Origin: CAZOGW01 sp964579415
GTDB lineage: Bacteria; Actinomycetota; Acidimicrobiia; Spongiisociales; UBA5794
Length of the DNA: 28,689 nucleotides
NCBI GenBank assembly: GCA_964579415.1
Contig: CAZOGW010000028.1
Location: forward strand, 1-28,689
Direction: 5' to 3'
The notes under the pieces were generated by a model that did no database searches, was not told where the DNA came from, and worked only from the letters and a program-made list of their open reading frames with translations. Every line of letters begins with the position of its first letter. Position 1 is the first letter of the stretch. Shown here one piece after another: positions 16,992-26,400 of this stretch. The translations under genes were made by a program, and so were the position numbers.

Positions 16992-18931
16992 GACGGAACG
17001 CCGATCTCCCACGCCGCCACCACCTGCAGGTCCCGCGATCCGAGCTGTTCGAGGATTTGGAACGCGTCGGCGGGTGACAGCCCGGTGTCGGGTGCCGCCG
17101 CGCCGACCTCGTGCATGGTGGAGGTGGTGACGATGGTGGGGTCGACCTCGCGTACGGTGACGAAGGCGGCACGGTCGGGGGGCGTGTGCCCGCTCCACGC
17201 CGTGGCGAACCCGAGGGGGCTGTCGCGGAAACGGTCACCTGCGCCGACGGGTTCGAGGCCGAGGATCTTCTGCTCATACTGGACCCTGCGGTCCCTGGCG
17301 ACGCCTCGCCGAGGTTCCGGATCGATCCGGAACCCGGCAGGCAGGGACAGGAACGAGGCGGACTCGAGCTGGCGATCGATCGGCATGTCGAGGATCTGGG
17401 AGGGACGGAACGGTTCGTGGAGAGGGGTGGCTCCGTCTGCCGTCAGGCTGGCGGTGACCGGCTGGGGGAGGGTGTGACCCTCGAACTTGGCCATCTCCGT
17501 GTCCAGCGGTATCTCCCGTTGCCGGAACTCGATCGAGGACAGCGGGTGAAGCGCGCTGCGGTCCTCCGACACGCCGGGGCCGAGCACGACGACGTGAGGG
17601 ATCCCGGTCGCCGCAGCCATCCACGACCCGGGTCGGCGCACGACCTCATCGAGCACGTCGAACGGATACCGCATCAGCGGGAGCGCCGTGCCCTTCCGGT
17701 CGCCCCACACGATCTCGGGGATCACCACGTCGTACTCGATCAACAGCCAGGTGAAGCTGGCGCTGCCGCGGAAGCGCCATGGCGTCGGCCCGGAAAAGGC
17801 GCCTTCGAGTCGGATCGCCGCCACGGAGATGTCGGCGCAGACGATGCTCACGCTGCCATCTGCCGTCGCCATGAACCCGAACTCGGGCTCGGTGTAGAAG
17901 AAGGTGTCGAACTTGAAGTGACCCGAGACGCCGAAGCCACCCACCATGGCCCGCAGCTCCGCCCGGGCACCGAACTGGAGCGACGACGGCGTGACGGCGG
18001 CGTACGCCTCGAGTCGCAGGCTCAGCATCGAGTTCGGTGAGAGCGAGGTCCCGAAGCGGCGCATACCGGGCATGCCGTCGGGGACGGGGAACCCGGGGTG
18101 GAACCCTCCGACGGAGACGGCGAAGGCGGCCCTGGGGCCGGTGCGCATGACCGCCATCAGGTCGCCCTCGACGGGGATCCCGACCAGGCGGGAGTTGGTG
18201 AGGGTGCCACCCAGGGAAAAGCCGCTGGCGTCGACGTAGGCGTCGAACGTCGCTTCGAGGTGGATGAGAGGCGCCGACTCGAAGGGAAGCGACAGGGCGA
18301 GCCTGCCGATGATGATGACCGCCGAGTCGCTGGTCGACACGATTACGCCAACCGTGGCCGAGATGATCGTCGGCGTTCCCCACCCGAGCTTGACCAGGGG
18401 GCCGACCACCATGCCGCCGCGACGTTTCGGGAAACATGCGTCGAGGGTGGCGAGAAGCCGGGGCGCCTCGGCGACGGGATCGCGGGGGAACAGCAGCCTC
18501 GACACGTCGCCCGAGCGCACCGACGCGGCGATGGCGTTGCGGTCGGCCCCTCGATTGATGCCGAGGATTCCTCCTACTCCCACCAGTGTGAACCCGAACG
18601 AGAGCTGCAACGCCGGCTGGAACTCCGCCGCCAGCAGGACGATCAGCGAGAACGACTGGCCGTCGGCGTCGAAGACGGCCAGTCCCGTGACCCTGACCAG
18701 GGCGAGGTCGGCGCTCACCACGCCGCGGAGGTCGCCGGTGACGGCGTCCTTCGACAGGTACCCGCCGCCGGTGGCGCCCGGTAGCGACAGCTCCGCACTG
18801 GCGCCGGTGACGCGGTCCATGCTGGAGAACAGGGTGGCGAGATCGATGATGCCCGGGGACGGGATCCCGTCGACGTGGAGCACCAGGCCGGGAAGGTCGA
18901 CCGTCGCTGCGGAGACGTCGCGGCTGGTCAC
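16988..18931 (-). CDS. DUF6603-domain protein, 647 aa
   Basis: The start is the GTG at 18931, directly preceded by GGA; it lies in a GTGA overlap with a possible short upstream ORF. The region of about residues 90-420 matches my recollection of DUF6603: ALVRVTGLAVFDADGQSFSL, LQLSFGFTLVGVGGILGINR, the Pro-Lys-Arg run FPKRRGGMVVGPLVKLGWGT, then VGVIVSTSDSAVIIIGRLAL and repeated beta-strand segments with FGVSGHFKFDTFFYTEPEFG. The fold is predicted to be mostly beta, with long alternating strands like a barrel or sheet stack. The last 200 residues are less repetitive and end in ILEQLGSRDLQVVAAWEIG. The function of DUF6603 is not known to me. There is no signal peptide. As first large gene of the cassette it probably sets expression of the other three. 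Confidence 0.82.
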   Translation of the reverse strand: MTSRDVSAATVDLPGLVLHVDGIPSPGIIDLATLFSSMDRVTGASAELSLPGATGGGYLSKDAVTGDLRGVVSADLALVRVTGLAVFDADGQSFSLIVLLAAEFQPALQLSFGFTLVGVGGILGINRGADRNAIAASVRSGDVSRLLFPRDPVAEAPRLLATLDACFPKRRGGMVVGPLVKLGWGTPTIISATVGVIVSTSDSAVIIIGRLALSLPFESAPLIHLEATFDAYVDASGFSLGGTLTNSRLVGIPVEGDLMAVMRTGPRAAFAVSVGGFHPGFPVPDGMPGMRRFGTSLSPNSMLSLRLEAYAAVTPSSLQFGARAELRAMVGGFGVSGHFKFDTFFYTEPEFGFMATADGSVSIVCADISVAAIRLEGAFSGPTPWRFRGSASFTWLLIEYDVVIPEIVWGDRKGTALPLMRYPFDVLDEVVRRPGSWMAAATGIPHVVVLGPGVSEDRSALHPLSSIEFRQREIPLDTEMAKFEGHTLPQPVTASLTADGATPLHEPFRPSQILDMPIDRQLESASFLSLPAGFRIDPEPRRGVARDRRVQYEQKILGLEPVGAGDRFRDSPLGFATAWSGHTPPDRAAFVTVREVDPTIVTTSTMHEVGAAAPDTGLSPADAFQILEQLGSRDLQVVAAWEIGVPS

Positions 18932-19077
18932 TCCGGGTACCGGCTCATCGGGCAGGGTACGTGGCTGTCGAGCCGGACCTGAGTCGATGGGTCCGGAGGC
19001 CGTTTCGCCACCTCGAGACCGTCACGTTGCACGCCGAGCCGGCCCCGGGCGGGAGACGTTGCGATGGCAACCGTCAT
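18928..19077 (-). CDS. Possible small ORF coupled to the DUF6603 gene
   Basis: A 49-aa frame from the ATG at 19077 (MTVAIATSPARGRLG...) has GGAG six bases upstream and ends in a TGA that overlaps the DUF6603 GTG as GTGA, the same junction type as the next gene pair. By my count 38 of 49 codons end in G or C, high but no better than shadow frames here. There is no hydrophobic segment and no recognised motif. It may be a genuine leader peptide or a chance frame. A longer version could begin at 19158. Confidence 0.3.
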   Translation of the reverse strand: MTVAIATSPARGRLGVQRDGLEVAKRPPDPSTQVRLDSHVPCPMSRYPE

Positions 19078-19313
19078 GACCGTCTCCAATGCCACTGTCG
19101 GAGCGAGGCTCACGATACCCGACCGCCTCCGACCCCGTCGGGTCGTCCCTTGCAACAACGGCCGCTCGCCTCTCGCCGTTGACCGGTCTCACCTGGTCCC
19201 TGCCTTCGCCTCAGCGGCGTAGACGAGGTGGTGGGAGCGACCGGGCGGAGAGTCGAGCGGTCCTCGGCATTCGAAGGCGGACGGCTCCCGGGACCGCCGC
19301 CGAAACTGACCGG
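19078..19313. other. Intergenic region upstream of the DUF6603 cassette
   Basis: This stretch should contain the cassette promoter, but I could not pick a convincing -35/-10 pair on the minus strand; TTGCAA and TATCGT are present at the wrong distance from each other. An imperfectly placed dyad, GCGGTCC at 19257-19263 with GGACCGC at 19291-19297, lies just after the DUF3060 stop and may be its terminator. No credible gene is seen here beyond the possible 5' extension of the small ORF to 19158. Confidence 0.4.
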
Positions 19314-19616
19314 CTACCCGGCGGTGATGCTGTTGCCGCTGCCCTCGTCGTCGATCTGGGGGTTGCCGGAGCCGAACGTGACGACGTTGTTGTTCCCGTA
19401 CACGTCGATCTCGGTGATGGATGCGATGGTGATCGTGTTGTCGTTGCCGTAGACGTCCATCTCGCGCGCCTCGACCGAGTCCACCTGGTTGCCGAAGCCG
19501 TAGATGTCGAGCTCGATCGAGATCTCGGTCTGCACGACGTTGCCGTTGCTGCGGACCTCGATCTCCTGGCACTGGCCGGTGACGGTCACCTCGGCGCCGT
19601 CGGCGCGGACGTACAC
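19314..19616 (-). CDS. DUF3060-type beta-repeat domain without a convincing start
   Basis: The frame encodes about 100 residues with the DUF3060 pattern: AEVTVTGQCQEIEVRSNGN followed by short repeats GFGNQV, VYGNDNTITI, VYGNNNVVTFGSGN and GSGNSITAG, a stacked beta-strand arrangement with Asn ladders. The only start codon in frame is the GTG at 19616. It has no ribosome site and would begin right at the domain, giving a protein with no signal peptide, although DUF3060 proteins are normally exported. The same frame is open upstream to the amber stop of the secreted protein at 19734-19736. The domain is therefore probably the C-terminal part of that protein, reached by readthrough or cut off by a nonsense mutation. 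Domain identity is fairly secure; its status as an independent gene is not. Confidence 0.55.
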   Translation of the reverse strand: MYVRADGAEVTVTGQCQEIEVRSNGNVVQTEISIELDIYGFGNQVDSVEAREMDVYGNDNTITIASITEIDVYGNNNVVTFGSGNPQIDDEGSGNSITAG

Positions 19617-19736
19617 GTCGCCGCGGTGGGGACGGCACTCGGGGTGCTGGCTGTGCGAGCCGGCCGGCGGACAGCCCGCTGCGGCCTGGCTCGCACCCTC
19701 GGCCGGTTGCTCATACTGAGTCGGCGACTGACGCTA
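19617..19736 (-). other. In-frame linker and amber codon joining secreted protein to DUF3060
   Basis: Thirty-nine codons plus the TAG at 19736-19734 link the two frames exactly. The linker contains no ATG, GTG, TTG or CTG codon in frame. About 31 of its 39 codons end in G or C. Its residues are Gln/Ala/Pro/Ser-rich (for example EQPAEGASQAAAGC), as expected of an exported linker. The stop codon is followed by C, a context known to reduce termination efficiency in several organisms. Confidence 0.5.
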
Positions 19737-20291
19737 GCCCGGTTCGAGCCCGCCGGGGCCGGTGACGATGAAGGTGCACTCGCGCTCCCATGTGCACGAC
19801 TCGCGGTAGGAGCCCTTGTAGATCCAGGGGGCTCCCTCGGAGTCCGTCACGGTGGCGGTGAACGAGTCGTCGTAGAACCAGCCGTTTCCCGTTTCGCGAT
19901 ACGTCAGGTTCACTCGAGCAGTGCCTGTGGCCCACGGGCCCGGCTGGCTCGCCGTGTCCTCACAGACGCCCACACCGCCCTCTGGAGGGGTACTCCACAA
20001 TTCGATGGGGACCTGGACGCGGGCCTTGAACGTCCAGTTGCGGCTGTTCACCGTCTCCTGGAGGATGACTGGCTGCACTGCCGGGAACGGGCCTTCGAAG
20101 TCGTTCTCCTCCCAGGCACAGAACCCATCGCGGGTGACGTTAAAGAACTGCGCCAGGTGAAGGTCCGGATCGTGCCAGATCAGGCCCCACTCGGGTTCCT
20201 CGAAGCGCTCCTTCTGCGCGGACGCCGGTGCTGCCGACCCGATGGCGAGGACGGCGACCAGCGCCAGGATGACGGCGGATCTCGTTCTCAT
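19734..20291 (-). CDS. Secreted protein of unknown function
   Basis: The 185-aa product begins at the ATG at 20291, with GGAGGG about five bases upstream. A Sec signal peptide is clear: MRTRSAVILALVAVLAIG then AAPASA, with predicted cleavage before QKERFEE. The mature part has four cysteines (GFCAWEE, GVCED, and two in ESCTWERECTF), which suggests two disulfides, and Trp/Tyr-rich segments that look like beta strands. I do not recognise the family. It ends GPGGLEPG before an amber codon, beyond which a DUF3060 domain continues in the same frame. The gene follows the giant regulator on the same strand after 187 bases, long enough for its own promoter. Its extracytoplasmic location is well supported; its role is unknown. 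Confidence 0.8.
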   Translation of the reverse strand: MRTRSAVILALVAVLAIGSAAPASAQKERFEEPEWGLIWHDPDLHLAQFFNVTRDGFCAWEENDFEGPFPAVQPVILQETVNSRNWTFKARVQVPIELWSTPPEGGVGVCEDTASQPGPWATGTARVNLTYRETGNGWFYDDSFTATVTDSEGAPWIYKGSYRESCTWERECTFIVTGPGGLEPG

Positions 20292-20340
20292 CTCTCCCTC
20301 CTTCGTCGTGCCGGGGGCGTGCGCCCGCCGGCATTCCTCC

Positions 20341-20356
20341 CCGGTGGTGCCACCGG
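20341..20356. promoter_or_regulatory. Perfect short palindrome upstream of the secreted-protein gene
   Basis: CCGGTGG at 20341-20347 and CCACCGG at 20350-20356 flank two bases. It lies 50 bases before the secreted-protein ATG and downstream of the giant regulator's stop. It could be an operator or part of a terminator; the 2-base loop favours a protein-binding dyad. Confidence 0.35.
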
Positions 20357-20478
20357 CTGGCCGCGAACCTACGGAGCGTCGATCCAATGCCGCTCCAAAG
20401 GTCGGCGTCGGCGTTGCAGGGGCGTCACCAACCCTGGTCCGGTGTCGGCGGACGTCCTGAGGCGAGGTGAGCGCGGGC

Positions 20479-23400
20479 TCAGGGGACGTGGTGCCAGGGT
20501 TTGGTGGCGAAGAGCACCCGATCGAGGGGGCGCCCGTCGAAGTCGTGGAAGCGCAACTGTGAGCCGTCCAGCTCGAACCGGGCACTGAACAGGCGGGCGA
20601 GTCCGCAGTCGCCTCGCTCGGGCACCAACTGGAGGCGACCGCCGGTCTCGGTGTAGGCACCGGTGCAGGTCCACTCGGCGTCGCCGGCCGTCACGGTGTG
20701 GTCCCAGCGGCCACGGGCGAAGCGGATGGTGTGCGTTCCCGGCCCGCGGTGGTCCCGGCCGACCACGGTCCAGGTGGCGCGGGCGTCGTCGGCGCTGGCG
20801 TATTGGTCAGGTACCTCGGCGGCGAGGATCGTGGCCAGCTCGTCGGTGGTCCACTCGATCCGGTACTCCCCGTCGAGGGCGGTTGAGTCCGCGCCGGCGC
20901 TGGTGCCTCGCAGCTCGGCAAGGGTGGGGCAGTTGTCGCCGAACCCGAACCGCTCGCACTCGCCGGCGGTGAAACCCCGGGTCAGCGAGCGGCGCACGAT
21001 GCCGACCAGCTCGTCGGTGTCGAGGGTGACGACGACGACGTCGCCGCCGTCGAGTGCTACCGCCAGGTTGTGCTCGTTGACGAAGGCGACGCCCGCCGCC
21101 GCCCGTCCCGAGTCGAGGGATATCTCCTGCCACAGGGCTCCCGTTGCGGCATCCCAGACGCGGACCAGCCCGTCGCTGCCACCGGTGGCGACCAGACGCC
21201 AATCCGGGCTCACCGCCCGGGAGGCGACGCTGGCGTCGTGGGTGGGATGGACCTCGGCGGTCCCCAGCAACGAGTCGCCGTCAAGCCAGGTGAGCGTGCC
21301 CTGCGGGTCGCCGTTGGCGCTTCCCTCGCCGAGTAGCGTCGACCCGTCGGGGCTGAACCCGATGAGTCCTAAGGCGTAGCCGCCGCCCGAGTTGTTGGGG
21401 ACGTGGCGCCCGGCCTCCCACGTCGCCGTGTCGACGGAGCGGACGGAGTGGCCTCCGCTGATGACGAGCTCCGCCGAGTCGAGGGTGAAGACGACGTCGA
21501 AGGCGTAGTCGGCGGGGCTGTGGGGCTCGGTGTAGAGCAGGCGGCCGGTGGCGGTGTCCCACACCACCGCGGTGGTGACGGTGGTATCGGCGATCATCGT
21601 CATGTCGGGCGACCAGCGGAGGCGGTCGGCAAGCAGCCGGAACGGGGTCTCCGGGTACTCACGGCACTGCGGCCGGGGCCCGATGGGGTCGGGGGAGGTG
21701 CTGTCCCAGGTGCACATCCCCTCGAGCTCGACGAGCACCTCCCCGGTGGCGAGGTCCCTGATGGTCACCGGCCCGTTCATGATGCCGTCGCCCTCCTGGC
21801 GGGCAAAGCGAGTGCCGTCGGGCGAGACGGAGAGGGCGGTGCCTCCGTGCCCGGGCAGCGTGTAGAGGACGCGGCCCGAGTCGAGGTCGAGGACGTGGGT
21901 GGTGGCGGTGACGTCGTCGCCGCAGAACACAGCGACAACGGCGTGGCGCCCGGCGACTCGCAACGTGTCGCGCTGCACCGTCCCCGGGCATGTCGCCAAC
22001 GCGGCGACCTCGCCGCGCGGCGAGGTGTCGACAAGCGCCGCGGTCTCGTCGACGCGGGTGACGAGGATGCGTCCGTCACCGGTGGCCGAGGGGCGCAGGT
22101 GCCCGGCGTGGGGCACCACGGTGAGCGTCGTGCCGGTTGTGGCGTCCCAGATGTGGAGGCTGCCGTCGCCGCCCGTCGAGTAGGCGGTCTCGCCCGAGGG
22201 ATCGAACCGGACGTAGAAGCTGGTGGTCTCGTGCCCGGCATAGGAGGCGACCATCTCGCCGCGGTGCACGTCCCAGATCTCGATGGGGTTGTCGCCGTAG
22301 GCGATGAGGCTCCCGTCGGGGCTCATGGCGCGGACGTAGCGGGGCGGTTGCGAGGAGAAACTCAACAACGTCTCGTCGCCGGCCAGGTCGACGACCTTGA
22401 ACTCCTGCGTGCCGAAGTCGTCGAAGGCGGCGTAGCGGCCGTCACTGCTCATCACGGCTCCGTCGCTCCAGTTGATCCCGTCGGCCACCACGGTGCGGGC
22501 CGCTCCGGTCCGCATGTCCACCAGCTCCACCGCCATCTCGCCGAACCAGTCACACGTGGCGGCGGCCTCCTCGTGGCGCAACGTCTTCACCAGCAGATGT
22601 GTCGCCGACATGGCGTCGACGATGCCGCCGCAGCGGCCGAGGTCGATCCTGTCGAGCAGCTCCCCGGTGACGGTGTCGAGGATGTGGGCTCCCAGCGCCT
22701 CGGGCACGGGCTGGGCCGGGTCGCCCGCGTTCCACTGGACGCCGGCGACAACGGTGCTGCCGTCGGGTGAGAAGATGGCGCGGCCGGGCCGGGCCGACGG
22801 GTGGCTCGTCTCGTAGGTCCACATCACCTGGTCGCGGCGCAGGTCGTAGACCTCCAGGTAGTTGGCTCCGGGCATGAAGTCGGCCCATCCGGTGGCGAGC
22901 AGCAGGTCGCCGCCGGGGTGGAGGTCGGTATGTAGGGTGCCGAGGTCGCGGGACGGCCCGGGGTAGCGGTCGACGACGGAGTCGGCGCCCCAGGCGCTGT
23001 GGAGCGCCCGCACCGACTCGGCGGTGGGCTCGGCGGCGTCCACCGACGCCACGGCGAGGAGCTTGCTCAGTGTGGGGTCGGCGTCGACAACCGCGATGGA
23101 GGCGGTGGCCAGCTCGCGTGCGCGGGCGGTGGTGGCGGCGTCGGCGGCGCGCTGGCGGCTGGCCAGGGCGAACCCGGCCAGCGCCGTCGTGGTGATGAGG
23201 CCGGTGGCGAGGCCGGCGACGAGCCACCGGCGGGCCTGGCGCCGCACCCGGGCGCGGCGGTCGGCGACGTCCCGGCTGGCGTCCAGGTAGGCCTGCTCGG
23301 GACCGCTCACCGTGAGGTCGCCGCCGGCCAGCGTCTCGAACCGCGCCAGCCGGGTCTCGGTGAGGAGGTAGCCATCGTCGCGTCCGGCGCGCTCCCATTC

Positions 23401-26400
23401 CTCGACAGCCTCCGCGAGGCGACGCCGCGCCAGCAGCTCCTCGCGCCGGTCGTCGATCCAGTCGCGGAGCCGGTCCCACCTCGTCAGTAGAGCCTCGTGG
23501 GCCACCTCCACCGTAGGGGCGCGGGTGACCGGGTGCCGGTCGAAGGTGAGCAGGCGGTGCGCGGCGAAGGCGCCGAGGACCGTGTCGACCGAGACGCCGT
23601 GCACGGGAAGGCTGCGTAGCTCCCGCAGGGTGACGCGGCGCCGGGTGTCGCCGGCGTTCTCGTTCACCGTCACCAGGCGGAGGAGGATCTGACGGGCAGC
23701 ATCTTGTTGCGCGGTGTCGAGCCCTGCGTAGATGGCGTCGGCGCGTCCTCCCAGTGCCCCCAGCACACCGCCGGATCTCTCATAGTCGGCCAGGGTCACC
23801 ACGGCGCCGCTACGGTCGGAGAACAGCTCGGTGAGGGCGTGCTGGAGGAGGGGGAGACCGCCGGGTTCGTCGCCCACCTCGGACACGGCCCGCTCAACGA
23901 GGCCGGGCTCGAAGCGGACGCCGACGGCCGCGGCGGGCCGGACGATGGCGGCGACCAGGTCGTCGCGGCGGGGCGCCGCCACCATCACCGTGGCCCGCGC
24001 CAGCAACTCGCCCAGCTCCGGTGAGCGCAGCGGGTGGTCGAGATGGTCGCTGCGGAGGGTCACCAGCACGCTCAAGGTGCTGTCGTGGTCACCGCCCAGG
24101 GCGATGAGGGCGTCGATGAGGTGCTGCCGGGCGGCGTCGTCGGTGGTGAGGGTGAACAGCTCCTCGAATTGGTCGATGATCAGCAGGGCACGGGTCCCGG
24201 TGGGGAGCACGCGGCGGGCGACCTGTGCCAGTGAGTAGCGGCTGTCGGCGACACCCTCGATGAGCTCACCGGGCTGGCGCACCGCCACCCGCCGCAAGGC
24301 CCGCTCCAGCTCCTCGAGGGGGTAGGCGCCGGGGATCATGTCGGTCACCAGCCACGGGAGCCCGGCGCCGGCCCCGGAGCGGAGCCGGGGGATGAGACCG
24401 GCGCGCACCAGGGAGGATTTGCCGATCCCCGAGGGGCCGACCACCGCCACCACGCGGTGCGCCTCCACGACGGTGGTGATCTCGTCCACGAGGTCGGCGC
24501 GGCCGTGGAAGTCGGCGGCGTCGGGCTCCTGGAAGGCGCGCAGCCCCTTGTACGGGTTGCGGACCGCCAGGTCCGTCACCTCTGCCTCGCCCGCCTCCGA
24601 CTCGCGAGCCTCCCGCACGGCCGCGAGGAAGTCTTCGATCGACGCGTGGCGTGCCTGCGGATCGGGGGAACATGCCCGCGCGATGGCGGCGCCGGCCGGT
24701 AGGTGTCGTGCCAGTTCGGGAATCCGGTCCGGCTCCGGGGGTGGTGCGGTCCCGGTGAGCAGCTCGAGCGCGATCATCCCCAGGCCGTGGACGTCGGACC
24801 GCTCCGGGAGTTGTGCTCCGTGGTCGACATCCGGCGGGACGTGCCCCCCGAGGGTGCCGGGGTGGTTGTCGGCGGCGGCGATGCCGAAGCCGGCGACGTA
24901 GCCGTTGCCGTCGTCGTCGAGGAGGATGTCGCCCGGTTTGAGAGCGCCGTGGGCGACGCCGGAGCGCCGCGCGTAGGCCAGGGCGTCGCCGACCTGCTCC
25001 AGCAACCTGCTGGCGCGCTCGATGTCCCACGGCTCGCCCGTCAGGGCGTTCTCCAGTGAACCGCCGTGGAGCCACCGCGTCACCAGGAAGGCGCCGTCGG
25101 GGTCCCGCCAATAGTCGTAGAGGGGCACGATGTGCGGGTGCTCGAGGCGGGCGACGAGGTGCGCCTCGGCCTCGAAGCGGCGAACGAAGTCCGGCTGGTT
25201 GGCGTGCTCGGGGCGGATCACCTTGACCGCCACCTCGCGTCCCACCGACGGTTGATAAGCCCGGTACACGAGGCCATGGCGGCCGCCGCCGACCTTCTGC
25301 CGCAGCTCGTAGCCGCGCACGTTTCGTCGCCATGCCGTCGCCGGCGGCGTGGGCTGGTCGGTCCGCAGGGGCGGGAAGGTGTCCTCGACACCGTCGACGA
25401 GGAGTTGGAAGACGTGGAGGTGACGTCCGAGGCCGTCGAAGCGGTGCTCGCCGAGTGCCTTCACCTTCCAGCCGGTGCCGTTCGACGCCGCCAGCGCGGC
25501 ATGGGCGTCGTCGGAGAGCAGGATCTGGCCGCCGTGGCCGGCCGACAGGAGCCGGCTGCACCTCTGCAGCGGAGGCCCGGCGACTTCGTCGCCGCGGAGC
25601 TCCACCTCACCGGCATCGATGGCCATCCGCACCCCGGGACCGTCCGGACCGTCCAGGGCCCGGACGCGATGGGCGGCGTCCACCGCCTGGTCCACGGTGG
25701 TGAGTGTGGCCAGCACGCCGTCGCCGGATCGTCGCACCACACGCCCGCCGGCTTCGTGGACGGCATCGTCGACGATCCTGTGGTGGCGGCTCATCAACTG
25801 CGCCGTCTCGTCGGGCCGGGATTCCCACAGCAGGCCCGCTTTCTCGATATCGGTCATCAGCAGCGCCAGCGCTCGCACGTCGGGCACCACCTGGATCTCC
25901 AGGTCAGGGTCGTGCTCCAGGATCCGTTGTTCGAGGGTGCGAAGGCGGGGCCACGGGTCGAGTCCCAGCTCGATGAGATGGCGGCGGGCGCGGTCGTAGG
26001 CCCGGAGAGCCTCCGATTGCCGGCCGGCCCGGTACAGGGCGACCATCTGGTGGGCACGGAACCGCTCCGAGAGGGGGAACTCCGTGGTGAGGACCTCCAA
26101 CTCGGGGAGGAGAGCGGCGTGCCGTCCCAGGGCCAGCTCCGCCTCCACCGTGTCCTCCAGCGCCCTCAGCCTCACCTCTTCGAGACGGCGCGCCTCGGCC
26201 TGCAACGGGACCGAGGGCGCTACATCGCCGTACGGGCTCCCCGTCCACATGGCCAGGGAGTTGCGGAGCAGGTCGGCGGCCTCGAACGGCCGGGCCGCCA
26301 CCAGCGTCGCCGCGGTGTCGACAGCCGACTCGAAGCGGACGGCATCGACGTCGTCCGTCTCCACCGCCAATCGGTAGCCGCCGCTCTCGGTGACGACGCG

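Noticed and set aside
7386..18931. Reading the cassette as a contractile injection system or prophage tail
   Set aside because: No sheath, tube, baseplate, VgrG or AAA assembly ATPase is visible in the window; only the adjacent signal-less wall-binding protein is suggestive.
24600..25320. Functional serine/threonine protein kinase
   Set aside because: The fold is there, but both catalytic aspartates (HRD and DFG) are replaced, so it is annotated as a pseudokinase domain of the regulator.
25390..25860. Active class III adenylate cyclase
   Set aside because: The two metal aspartates are present, but the transition-state Asn/Arg region reads QRCSR and substrate-specifying residues are not typical; treated as a regulatory cyclase-homology domain.
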